Part shown: positions 22,108-32,134 of the stretch, one piece after another | Layout of the letters: every line of letters starts with the position of its first letter | Position numbering within the stretch: the stretch's first letter is position 1 | NCBI GenBank assembly: GCA_030762935.1 | Contig: CM060899.1 | Span: forward strand, 18,220,001 to 18,284,000 | Direction of reading: 5' to 3' | DNA from: Hymenopus coronatus | Lineage: Eukaryota > Arthropoda > Insecta > Mantodea > Hymenopodidae | DNA length: 64,000 nt | The notes under the pieces: generated by a model | Database searches by the model: none | What the model saw: only the letters and a program-made list of their open reading frames with translations | What the model was told of the DNA's origin: nothing | Position numbers and translations under genes: made by a program

Positions 22108-23177
22108 ACCTTCTCTAGCCCGTATATGCAATATATATAGTGGATACAGAAGATATTGTATTCCACCCAAAAGTTTGATAGCGATATTTCACCTGAAACA
22201 CATGTATTCAATAAAAGTATTTTTAGAAACAATCCGTGTGTCTTTTTTTTTTTTTTTCCTTATTGGTAGTGTTTAACACCCGCTTTTACTACTCGTGGCA
22301 CCGCAGGCGATGACACTGGTGAAACATGGGATGAAGATGGAGCACCTGTGGAATGCCATGGCGGGGGACACCAGAGAACCCGGAGAAAATCCACCCCTGT
22401 GCCAATTTTCCACCACATATCTCATATACGCTGCTTTGGGAACGAACCTGGACGAGTGCCTAACCACTGAAAAGTGTGTGTGTGTGTGTAAAAACAAAAA
22501 GATGGTTAAATACCAAACTTGCTATTTAAATTCAGTATCTTCTAAGGAGACGACACGGAGATTTTCAAGATAAATACCCTCACCCCAACAACCCTTTACA
22601 TGGAAGTTTTTTCGAAAAGTTCTATTTTCTCAAAAATGGTTCTAATGCTTTTGATTAAAATATCGTACACTAAAGATATTTAGCTGACAAATAAAATGTA
22701 TATCTTGGATTTTCTGGGAATAGCTTCTGAAGACTACTTTTTCCGAAAGAATTTTACGGAATTTTGCATAACTGCTAAATCATAAGAGATAGACAATGGC
22801 TAACTTAACAGAAACTGTAGAGCTGGTTAAAACGCACAATTTAAGTTATGTACTGTTTTTTTCACGGAGTTGACCGTTTTTGAGGTATGCCTTATTAATG
22901 GTTTCAGCTTTAAAATACTTATAGTTTTCTCATACAGGAATTTGTCAACTCCTGTCCATATAAACAAAGGAACTTCACTCACATAGCAACCAGCTTTTGT
23001 CTGTCACTTTAACCTATGGTACTCCCGTATTTCGCTTCTACTTACATGAAAGCAAGTAATAAGACTATTTCTGCTCATTTTTTTTTCTAATAGCATGAAG
23101 TAAATAGAAGCATAAGCTTTTTAAAAATAATTTGTTGCAGATATGTAGAGAAGGCTATGTGAATGGAAGACATCAGA
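22108..23177 (-). mobile_element. TCH element, full length, carrying an S1 SINE in its slot
   Basis: Starts ACCTTCTCTAGCCCGTATATG and ends AAGACATCAGA. SINE 22243-22470 sits inside GTGTGTC...GTGTGTGTG, that is, in the microsatellite slot. Confidence 0.88.
22243..22470 (-). mobile_element. SINE family S1, minus strand
   Basis: T-run 22243-22258, then the GTGTTTAACACCCGC...GGCACCGCAGGCGATGACACTGG body (two blocks). The tRNA-like head is decayed near 22440-22470. Confidence 0.8.
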
Positions 23178-23539
23178 TTTTTAGAAAAATGTCTGCGCGG
23201 GCGCGCGCGCGCGTGTGTGCGTGTATGTCTGTGTCTGTGGGCAGCATTGTTCAAAAACAAAAAGGCGTTTAAATACCAAACTTGATATATTAAATACAGT
23301 ATCTTCCAAAGATTCGAAACGAAGATTTTCAAGGAAACCCTCCCAACCCTAACTACCTTTTACATGCAACATTTTTATTCTCTAAAACATAGCTCGAAAA
23401 TTTGATATTTTAATCAAAATTCTTAGATATTTTCATGACAAAGACAATGTATATCTTGTTTTTTCTGGGAATAGCCTCTGAAGACTGGATGAATTTTGTA
23501 TAACCGATAAACCGTAAGTGAGAGAGAGAGATGGAAATA
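23178..23539 (-). mobile_element. TCH fragment, both ends missing
   Basis: Picks up at TTTTTAGAAAAATGTCTG, exactly at the T-run next to the slot, and stops after the ATAAACCGTAAG block. The slot contains a CG run (23195-23212). Confidence 0.8.
23195..23222. repeat. (CG)n/(GT)n alternating purine-pyrimidine tract
   Basis: GCGCGGGCGCGCGCGCGCG followed by TGTGTGCGTG. It is strikingly GC-rich inside an AT-rich element. Confidence 0.95.
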
Positions 23540-24101
23540 ATTCGAAAATTTTTTCTTAAAAATGGCTCTAACGATTTTTATTAAAATTTCGTATATTAAG
23601 GATATTTACCTGACAAATAAAATGTATATCTTGAATTTTCTGGGAATAACCTCTGAAGACTACTTTATTCTGGATGAATTTTACTGAACCTTGAATAACT
23701 GCTAAACCGTAACAGGTGGACAAAAACTTACTACACAAAAAATGTAGAGCACGTTAAAACACAATTTTTGTTATACACATTTTTTTCGTGCAGTTCGTCG
23801 TTTTTGTGACATTCCTTATTTTTGGTTTCTGCTATGAAAAACTTATACATTTTTCATACAGGAATTTGTCAACTGCTGTCCATACAATCAAAGGAACTTC
23901 AATGACATAGCAACCAGCTTTTGATTATCACTTTAACCTATGGTACTCCCTTATTTCACCTCTACTTACAAGGAAGCAAGTAATAAGGCTATTTCTGCAT
24001 GAAGAAATATGGCTATTAGATGAAGTAAATAGAAGTATAAGTTTTTAAGTATAATTTGTTGCATGGATATAGAGAAAGTCATGTGAATGGTACACATCAG
24101 A
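23540..24101 (-). mobile_element. TCH element, hairpin side missing
   Basis: Begins in the TTCGAAAATTTT block and runs intact to GGTACACATCAGA. Confidence 0.88.
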
Positions 24102-24244
24102 TGTTTAAAAAAACGTCCATGTGTGTGTGTGTGTCTGTGAATAGCATAATTCAAAATCGGAAATTTCGTTAAATACCAAACTTGATGTCTAGCATTTCAA
24201 CAATATAACACGCAGATTTAGAAGAAAACTCCTCCGCCCCAAAC

Positions 24245-24430
24245 ATGTATCCCAAGAGACCGCATGTGAGATTTGTGTTGGACAAAGCGGCGCGATTTCT
24301 CCGGGTTCTCCGGTACTCCATCGCATTCCATCGGTGCTCCTTCATCATTCCATGTATCACCAGTGTCATCGCCTGCGGTGCCATGGTAGTTAAGGCGGGT
24401 GTTACACAGTAACAAAAAAAAAAAAAAAAA
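24245..24430 (+). mobile_element. SINE family S1 with A-tail
   Basis: Body blocks CGGTGCTCC, CACCAGTGTCATCGCCTGCG and TTAAGGCGGGTGTTACAC, then an A-run ending at 24430. The tRNA head is absent (5'-truncated). It sits in the CCCCAAAC block of the host TCH copy. Confidence 0.85.
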
Positions 24431-24520
24431 GAACTAAATATTTTTCGAACATTCCAATTTTTTTAAAAATGGCTCTAGTGATTTTGATTTCACTGCCATA
24501 TATTAAATATATTATTTTCT

Positions 24521-24686
24521 CCTTGGCGCGGTGTTAGCGCCGCTGTTTACCAAGCGGGAGGCCCGGGTTCGATTCCCGGTATTGGCTTGTGAATTTTCAC
24601 CCGCTGGGAGATCTGGTCCGGGATGCACTCAGCCTCGTGAAGTGCCTTGAGGGTCAATTGAGGAGCTACTTGAGGAAAGAGTATGA
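24521..24686 (+). mobile_element. tRNA-derived SINE, family S3, 3'-truncated
   Basis: The tRNA-like head has A-box GGCGCGGTGTTAGCG and B-box GGGTTCGATTCCC (about 24567-24579). The body is shared with 21728-22028 up to GAGCTACTTGA, where non-LTR sequence begins. Confidence 0.8.
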
Positions 24687-24987
24687 ACAGAATGAATAAG
24701 TGTATTTATTGACATAGCAATTCGTACATTGAATTTCAACAATCGCACGGGTCCACAGACCGTACGTACTTTTGTAATACACAATAAAAAGCAATATTAA
24801 AACAACAACAAAGAAGTAAAAGAGTAAACAAGGAAATAAAAATGCAAATATAGCAACTTAAATTTACAACACAGAACATACCTTCCCAAATGTGCCCTCT
24901 TATAATAGATAAATGCAGTTAAAGAAATATATACACATAATGTGCACAATATATAAAACCATAACACAACAGTGACCTAAATATGAC

Positions 24988-25022
<35 letters not shown>
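24988..25022. repeat. (TA)n microsatellite in non-LTR 3' UTR
   Basis: About 17 TA units. The equivalent place at about 1100 in the truncated copy has only ATATAGTATATACAT. Confidence 0.95.
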
Positions 25023-25025
<3 letters not shown>

Positions 25026-25124
25026 AAACATTGCAGTCACTTTTGTTTAGTTGTTCATATCCTCTCCCCCCTTTCCCTATTGAAAGATTTCTCAGATCTC
25101 AGCTGTCTTGCCTTAAGTATAAAT

Positions 25125-25673
25125 TTACCTAGCCCGCCCGCGTCTTCCGTGCCTGCCAGTAGCGTCCAACATGCTTCTAGCTCTATATTTGCGGTAAATA
25201 TTTTTCCCGCCATTCCTCCATATCCCTATATCCCTACATCTTGCCAAGATATGGGTCCACGACTCTTCCTCCTGGCAAATGGGGCAGATTCTCGTACCAT
25301 TCTCGTCAGCAATTTTTGTGCTCCTCCATGCTCCTAGTCTAATCCTCGCGAGCCCCTCTCTAATGAGTTCGGTACCTGTTTTAATGTATTGCTCCATACC
25401 CCACTGCAATTTTAGCCCAGACTGTACTTCTAATGAAGCTTTCTTCGTGCATTGCACTATTATTTGCTGTCTGTCAAAATCACAGAGGCGGTTCTTAATG
25501 TTTCTCCAAATACTCCGTCTGTTTGCCTGCCCCGCCATCCAAATGTATCCCATCTCAATGGTTTCCAACCCTTTCTTTAATTTTGATGCCCACATCGAAT
25601 TACCTTCCATTCGTAACTGTTCACGGTAGCAGACTGCCCTAATTAGAGATTGATGCTGTGGTGATAACGGCAA
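25125..25673 (-). pseudogene. C-terminus of a non-LTR retrotransposon ORF2
   Basis: The 182-residue open frame lacks the endonuclease and reverse-transcriptase catalytic regions. Near its end it carries ICPICQEEESWTHILARC, a C-X2-C-X8-H-X4-C knuckle of the kind found at the C-terminus of many arthropod non-LTR ORF2 proteins (R1/Jockey-type and relatives). The preceding W/R-rich stretch (QANRRSIWRNIKNRL) also suits that region. The stop is followed by the 3' UTR shared with the copy at 707-1218. The start Met is arbitrary, because the frame is broken upstream near 25670. The clade cannot be settled from this portion. Confidence 0.75.
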
Positions 25674-25690
25674 TGGCAGCTTGTAGCTAC

Positions 25691-26160
25691 TGGGAGAACG
25701 CTGCTGAATGCCTCTTCAAGGGCAGGTAAGCGAGCGTCCGTTAAGGGTGCAGGTGGTGTGGCTCGGTGATGAATGTGGAGTTGTAGTCCGGGCTGGTGAT
25801 GAAGTCCTGGTCCTCGGGTATAGAGTGTACTGGGATTCACAGTAAAATGCCCTGTGCTACAGAACCGGCGGCGGCGTCGAAGGTCATGCCCAGTGCACTC
25901 GGAGATAGTGAAGTCGAACCTCAGTAGTGGCACCGCGGCGGCGATTCTATCGGCTTGCTTCGACGTCAAGGGCAACCCTGACACGGGTAGCTTCCAGTTC
26001 GGCCGGGCCCTGCAGCTCCAAACGAATCAACGGCGTTTGACCCCGGTTGCAGAAAATATGAGTGGTCCTCAAACAAGAAGGCCACCGAGAACAGATACCA
26101 AGTGGAAAGCTCCTGAGGGACTCCCTGAACCAGCCGGTCCTCATGGTCACGCTCGCTAAA
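25691..26160 (-). other. GC-rich segment, possibly 5' part of the same non-LTR element
   Basis: GC content is clearly above the surroundings, with open but short frames on both strands (for example 25643-25984 and 25947-26150 on minus). Being inside the 13-bp-repeat insert, it may be the element's 5' UTR/ORF1 joined to ORF2's end by an internal deletion. No motif confirms this. Confidence 0.35.
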
Positions 26161-26164
26161 TGCG

Positions 26165-26345
26165 TCTCGCTTTGGTGCTTCGTGGGCAGGGGATCGTGGG
26201 TTCGAGTCCCGCCTTGGGCATGGCTGTTATAAACCAGTAATCAGTAAAACCTATGGGGGGAAATGTAAATAGGGATACAGTACCGGAGTCCTGATCAGAC
26301 TCCGTTACTGTTTTTAGAAAAAGAATTAAAAAAAAATTAAAAAAA
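26165..26345 (+). mobile_element. tRNA-headed SINE, family S8, A-rich tail
   Basis: B-box GGGTTCGAGTCCC near 26199. The head lacks a clear A-box. The tail is A-rich (AAAAAAAAATTAAAAAAAA, about 26328-26346). It splits the GC-rich segment. Confidence 0.6.
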
Positions 26346-26580
26346 ACACGGCACTGTATCGGGGCGGCGGCTTGGAGCTCGGCGGAGGCGGTGTTGGAGA
26401 TGGCGGCAACTGCGGCTGCGCTGGCGGTCGATGTTCGAGACAAAGCTTATTCCGGCCGGTGGAGATGAGGTGCTACTTCCTCGGCGGTTGCCAGGGAAGA
26501 GACGTCGGCAGCTGGCGAAGCAGTGGTGCGTCTGCTTATACTCTTACTAACCATCTTCTAGCTGTTGTGCTACAGAGTTC
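26346..26580 (-). other. GC-rich segment, second half
   Basis: Minus-strand frame from 26443 reads Ala/Ser/Thr-rich (MSRTSTASAAAVAAISNTAS) before running into the SINE. Possible ORF1 start of the non-LTR element, unproven. Confidence 0.3.
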
Positions 26581-27384
26581 ATATTAAATATATCTATATG
26601 TCAAATGAAATGTATGTGTTGAATTTTCTGGGAAGAGCCTCTGAAAACCTCTTTATACTGGATGACTTTTGCATAACTGGTAAACCGTAAGAGTTAGTCA
26701 AAAACTTACCACACAAAACATATGGATATTATTAAAACGCACAGTTTATGTCACACACATTTTTTGTAGAGTTCTCCGTCCCTGGGATATTCCTTGTTAT
26801 CGCTTTCAGTTTTAAACCACTTAAACTTTTCTCAACTTGCTTTTTATGTCTTGTTTTGCTTTAGGGAATCCAAAAGAGAACCAATTTCAGTTGTATCACG
26901 TAACGGTAGCTTTTAAAAAATCTGATGTGTTGCACTCACATGACTTTCTCTAGTTCTTCTACAAACTTCTCACACAAGAATGTTTTTTTTTTTCTGCACG
27001 TTGTTAATGATATAATAATTAGCAGAATTTTCTTATTACCTAGTTCCTTATAAGTAGAAAGAAAATAACGGAATACACTATGTGAAACCGAGAATCAAAT
27101 GTTTTAAAAGCTGTCGTTATTCGAATATCATTGCAAATCGCTTCCTTGCTTGTCTAGGAGTAGATCAAAAGAACAACGGACACTTTCTGTCCCAGAAAAG
27201 TATAAGCACTCACAAGTGAAACGAAAAACAAGGAATATCTCGGAAACGGTTACCTCCACAGCAAAAATGTAGAGGACATAAATAGTGTGTTTTCATCAGA
27301 TCTACATTTTATGTAAAGTAAGTTTTGTCTATCTCTTACCGTTTAGCAGTTAAGAAAAATTTAGCAAAATTCATCCAGAAAAAA

Positions 27385-28264
27385 TCTGATGTGTACCATT
27401 CACATGACCTTCTCCATATTCCTGCAACAAATAATTCTTAAAAAGCTTATACTTCTATTTACTTTATGCTAATCAGAAAACATTAGCAGAAATAGTCTTA
27501 TTACTCGCTTCCTTGTAAGTAGAAGCGAAATAAGGGACAACCGTAGGTTAAAGTGATAGTCAAAAGCTGGTTGCTATGTCAATGAAGTTCCTTTGTTTAT
27601 ATGGATAGGAGTTGACAAGTTCCTGTATGAGAAAAGCATACGTTTTTCATAGTAGAAACCAAAAATAAGGAATGTCACAAAAACGACGAACCCCACGAAA
27701 AAAATGTATATAACATAAATTGTGTGTTTTAAAGTGCTCTACATTTTTTGTGTAGTAAGTTTTTGTCCATCTCTTACGGTTTAGCAGTCATTCAAAATTT
27801 AGTAAAATTCATCCAGAATAAACTACTCTTTAGAGGCTATTCCCAGAAAATTCAAGATATACATTTCATTTGTCAGGTAAATATGTTTAATATCCGAAGT
27901 TTTAATCAAATCGTTAGAGCCATTTTTGAGAAAATAAAAATTTTCGAAAAAAGTTTTATGTAAAGGGTAGTTGGGGGTTGGGGGATTTTTCTCAAAATCT
28001 TCGTGTCGCATTCCTGGAAGATACTAAACTTAAATACCAAGTTTGGTATTTTACCGACTTTTCGTTTTTGAGTTGTCGTGTTCACAGGCACACGGACACA
28101 CGGACACACGGACACACACGCACACAGGCCTTTTTGTGAAAATGCATTTTTTGGATATTGGGGACCCTAAAACATATATTTCTGGTGAAATCTCGGTATC
28201 GAATTTTTGGTGGAGTGCAATACTTTCTCTATACACTATGTACATAGTGCGTATGGAGAAAGTA
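27385..28264 (+). mobile_element. TCH element, intact reference copy (subfamily I)
   Basis: This is the cleanest copy. It has 5' TCTGATGTGTACCATTCACA, about 640 bp of body, a slot of repeated CACGGACA (28086-28128), a T-run at 28147-28151, the palindrome at 28223-28262, and the end AGAAAGTA. It contains no open frame that other copies keep, so it is nonautonomous. Confidence 0.95.
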
Positions 28265-28640
28265 AAAAGGGATTTTCAGAGGCTATTCCCAGAAAATTCA
28301 ATATATACTGTATTGATATATATTGGTATGTAAATATCTTTAATATACGGGATTTTAATCAAAATCGTTATAGCCATTTTTTAGAAAATCAAAATTTTCG
28401 AAAAATTTTCCATGTAAAGGGTAGTTGGGGGTAGGTGGATTTTCTTGAAAATCTTCGTGTCACATCCTTGGAAGATACCAAATTTAAATACTAAGTTTAG
28501 TATTTAACGGTCTTTTTGTTTTTGAGCTATGCTGTCCACAGGTACACACACGGACCTTTTTCTGAAAATGCTTTGTTTTTATTCAGGGGGTCCTAAAAAT
28601 TGTATTTCCGGTGAAATCTGGGTATCGAATTTTTGGGTGG

Positions 28641-28724
28641 AATATAATACTTCCACCGCCTGCGGTGCCATAAGTAGTTAAAGCGGGCGTTAAACACTAT
28701 CAAAAAAAAAAATACAATACTTCC
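28641..28724 (+). mobile_element. SINE S1 3'-end fragment with 14-bp target duplication
   Basis: Only the last 56 bp of S1 plus the A-run (28655-28710) are present, between AATATAATACTTCC (28641-28654) and AATACAATACTTCC (28711-28724), one mismatch apart. This is a young-looking 5'-truncated insertion inside a TCH copy. Confidence 0.9.
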
Positions 28725-29046
28725 TCTATACATTATGTACATAGCACATATAGAGAAAGTAAAAACATTTGACTATCCCTTTAGCCAAATGCACTCCTTT
28801 ATTTTCCTTCTACGTTACAAAAAAGCAAGTAATAAGATCATTAATTTTGATAATGTCATAGATAAATGGATAATCCATTGTAAAGAAGGAACATATTTTT
28901 GTGGAAAGCCTAGAACAAATCATGTGAAAGGAATTCATCAGATTTTTCGACATAGTTGTTCAGGCACTTTTGTTAGTGGAGAATAAACTTTTGTACACCC
29001 TCTTCAAAGAAAGCTGCCAATTGTGAACACAGCCACCGCGTTTTTT

Positions 29047-29918
29047 ACTTACTCTACACGCACTATGTACATAGTGTATAGAGAAGGTATCCTAATGCAC
29101 CCAAAAATTCAATACTGAGATTTCACCGGAAATACATGTTTTGGGACCCTCTGAATCCAAAAAAAAAAGCATTTTTAGAAAAATGTCCGTGTGTGTGTCC
29201 CCATCTGTCTGTCTGACTGTCTGCCTGTGTGTGTGTCTGTGGGCAGCATAGCTCTAAAACGAAAAGACGGTTAAATACCAAACTTGGTATCTTCCAAGGA
29301 TGCGACATGAAGTTTGTCAAGAAAATACCCCCACCCCCAACTACCCTTTATAGGGAACTTTTTTTAAAAAGTGTGTTTTCTTAAAAAGGCTGTAACTACT
29401 CTGATTAAAATCTCTTACATTTAAGATATTTACATGCCAAATAAAATGTATATCTTGAATTTTCTGGGACTAATCTCTGAAGACTACTTTATTCAGAATG
29501 AATTTTACGGAATTTTGAATAACTGCTAAACCGTAAGAGATGGATAAAAACTTGCCACACAAAAAATGTAGAACATGTTACAGCACACAATTTATGATGT
29601 ATATACTTTTTTTCGTGGTGTTGATCGTTTTAGAATTATTCCTTGTTTTTATTTTCAGCTTTGAAAAACACATATTTTTCACACAGGAATTTGGCCACTC
29701 CTGTTCATAGAAACAAAGGAACTTCAGTGACATAGTAAACAGCTTTTGACTATCACTTTAACCTATGTTAGCCCCTTATTTCGCTTCTACTTACAAGGAA
29801 TCAAGTAATAAGACTGCCCTTTTTTCTTGATTAGAGTGAAGTAAACAGAAGCATAATCTTTTTAACAATAATTTGTTGCAGAGATTTAGAGATAGTCATG
29901 TGAATGGAACACATCAGA
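29047..29918 (-). mobile_element. TCH element, full length
   Basis: Palindrome (CACGCACTATGTACATAG) complete. The slot contains CTGTCTGTCTGACTGTCTGC. Ends AACACATCAGA followed by a T-run of about 14. Confidence 0.93.
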
Positions 29919-30559
29919 TTTTTTTTTTTTTTTGTGATATGTCTGTTTTCTGAATCGTCCCATTCACTTGTTCAACCAGAACATCAGTGACAACAGAAAG
30001 CCGTCTGCATCATGCTTCATCATGAACATAATCGTCCATCATTGAGTTGCCTAACCCACTTTCTCTATGAGACTATTTCACCGTCAATCTCTATGAGATG
30101 AGGGATTTTTAGCTGGTTTAACATACCTTGCGTTCAAAAACCGCATTACAGAACGCACTTTATAGTCGGTGTGATCCGAAATTGTTTTTAACATTCTGAT
30201 GTCTGTAATAGCGTTAGTGAACAGCCAATGAACGAGAGACGTGTGCGCATGCGTGGAACTGTAATACTAGAGTTGCGGTGACGGCAGCACAAAATGACAC
30301 ATTCCGGTCACGCTTAGTGTGCATCTTTTTGAATATTTGGATTTTAATGAATGATTTTAATGTTAAATCTGGCGTTTTTCTCAGGAACAAATTTATTTTT
30401 ATTTTCCAATATTGAAAATCTATCTTCACCTACTTTCCAAAATATTACAGAATAGATGTGTTTGGACTATAGATATTAGTTTTCGAAAAATTCTTTAGTA
30501 TAATAAAGCGTTGTTTTTAGCAGTTTTTAAACTTTACGATGTAAAATATATATTTTAAA
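29919..30559. other. Unique DNA, nothing recognised
   Basis: No repeat match was found. Short frames only. Confidence 0.4.
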
Positions 30560-31244
30560 TCTGATGTGTTCCATTCATATAACTTGTTCCACATGACCTG
30601 GAAACAACTATATTTACAAAATATTATTTTATGTATATCATTCTAATCGCACTGCCAGAAATGAAAGTTAGCTTCCCGCTGAGAAAAGCTACGTAGTCTA
30701 AAACTGAAACACATAAAAAGGAATACCTTGGAAAAGATCAACTCCACTAGAAATGCTATATTATAAACCTTGTGTTTCTTACGGTATCTATATTTTGTGT
30801 AGTAAGTGTTTGTCTATATCTTACAGTTTACAAGTTATGTAATTTTCATATAGTATCCTCGAAGGCTATTTACAGAAATTTCACGCAATAAATTTTATTT
30901 GTGATCTAAATATCCTTAATATACGGCATTTTAATAAAAAACGTTAGTTATTTATGAAAATAGCAACATTTTCAACTATTTTCCTATGTAAAAGAGAGTT
31001 TGGGGTAGTTTTTTTTTTTGTTTATATCGTCGTATCGTATCCTTGAAATATACTAAACTTAAATACAAAGTTTGATATTTAACAAATGTTTAACTTTTCA
31101 GCTATGTTGTCTCCACAACACAGAACTTTTTTTAATTTTTGTTTTTTTGGACTGAGGGTTCTGAAAACATTTCCAATGAAATCTCAGTATCGAGTTTTTG
31201 GGTGGAATACAATACCTTTTCTATGCCTATATGCATAGCACGTA
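30560..31244 (+). mobile_element. TCH element, diverged
   Basis: Starts TCTGATGTGTTCCATTCATA. The body is recognisable though shortened, the slot is almost lost, and the terminal hairpin is reduced to CTATATGCATAG. Confidence 0.8.
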
Positions 31245-31250
31245 AAAAAA

Positions 31251-31368
31251 TCGATGTGTTACACTCACTTTCTCTAAAGTTTATTCTTCTATGTGCATCA
31301 TGCTAATCGATATAAACATCAGCAGAAATTGTCTTCATTACTTGGTCCCTTGTAAGTAGAATAGAAAA
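31251..31368 (+). mobile_element. TCH 5'-end fragment
   Basis: TCGATGTGTTACACTCAC plus about 100 bp, ending at TAAGTAGAATAG. It abuts the previous hairpin end. Confidence 0.7.
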
Positions 31369-31370
31369 AT

Positions 31371-31687
31371 ATAATGTGTTTCTTTCACATGATGTCCTCC
31401 AGCTGCTCGGCAAATAAACCTTTTATTTAAAACACTAATCTCTTAATTGCAGATAAACGTAAACAGAATTGGTCTTATTACTAACTGCTTGTAAGTAGAA
31501 GGCAAATAAGAAACTGAACAGGCTAAAGGTTTGGCCACATCCTTTAAAAGCCGGTCGCTATGTGAAACAATTGCTTTCCAGGAGAAACAAATTCAAAGGA
31601 GAAAAAGGAAGTCTTTACGTTCGACAAAAGTTTAAGTGGCTAAAACTGAAAAAAATAATCTGCAATATCTCGAAAACTGTTACTATA
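31371..31687 (+). mobile_element. TCH 5' portion, diverged
   Basis: ATAATGTGTTTCTTTCACATG start. The body is present to the CTCGAAAACTGTTACT block, where another copy begins. Confidence 0.7.
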
Positions 31688-31694
31688 CAAAAAA

Positions 31695-32134
31695 TCTTAT
31701 GTGTTGCATTCACATGACTTTCTCTATACCTCTGTAGCAAATTGTTTTTAATAAACTTATATTTTATTTATTTCATAATAATCGAGAAAATTTACCAGAA
31801 ATAGTCTTATTTCTTGCTTTATTGTAAATAGAAGCGAAATAAGGAAGTACCATAGGTTAAAGTGAAAGCCAAAAGCTGGTTGCTATGTGACTGATGTTCC
31901 TTTGTTTGTATGGACAGGAGTTGACATATTCCTGTATGAGAAAAGTATAAGCTTCTCAAAGCTGAATATCTCAAAAACGATCAACTCCACGAAAAAAATG
32001 TGTATAACTTAAATTGTGCGTTTTAGTGTGCTCTACATTTTTTGTGTGTTAAGTTTTTGTCCATCTCTTACGGTTTAGTAGTTATGCAAAATTCATTCAG
32101 AATAAAGTAGTCTTCAAAGGCTATTCCCAAAAAA
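31695..32134 (+). mobile_element. TCH 5' half, joined to an inverted half
   Basis: Starts TCTTATGTGTTGCATTCACA and stops in the GGCTATTCCC block, where the next half begins in opposite orientation. Confidence 0.8.

Larger units (their letters stand above)
24690..25690 (-). mobile_element. Non-LTR retrotransposon, 3' part
   Basis: Contains about 435 bp of 3' UTR (24690-25124), shared with 707-1218, including an added (TA)n tract at about 24988-25022. Upstream on the minus strand is the end of the reverse-transcriptase ORF. The 5' limit near 25690 is where the recognisable frame stops. Confidence 0.8.
24500..26593. mobile_element. 2.07-kb compound retroelement insert with 13-bp direct repeats
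   Basis: ATATTAAATATAT occurs at 24500-24512 and 26581-26593, at the exact break in the host TCH copy. Inside are an S3 SINE (24521-24686), a non-LTR 3' part (about 24690-25690, minus), a GC-rich stretch and an S8 SINE. It could be one non-LTR insertion with an internal deletion and later SINE hits, or serial insertions. Confidence 0.7.
26921..28761 (+). mobile_element. TCH element, subfamily II, itself split by a nested copy and a SINE
   Basis: Starts TCTGATGTGTTGCACTCACA and reads to ATTCATCCAGAA. It resumes at 28265 (GGGATTTTCAGAGGC) and ends with a palindrome (CTATACATTATGTACATAG) and AGAAAGTA. It is inserted in the TTTTAAAA stretch of the outer copy. Confidence 0.9.
24102..28942 (-). 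mobile_element. TCH element expanded to 4.8 kb by nested insertions
   Basis: Pieces of one copy occur in order. 24102-24244 is the slot side, picking up at TTTAAAAAAACGTCCATG. It continues at 24431-24512, then 26581-26920, then 28762-28942, which contains AAAACATTTGACTATCCC and ends AATTCATCAGA. Between the pieces lie a SINE, a compound retroelement insert and a TCH pair. The hairpin end is missing. Confidence 0.85.

Noticed and set aside
24102..28942. TCH units as a classical satellite array
   Set aside because: Copies lie in both orientations, are nested in each other and are separated by unique DNA, unlike head-to-tail satellites.
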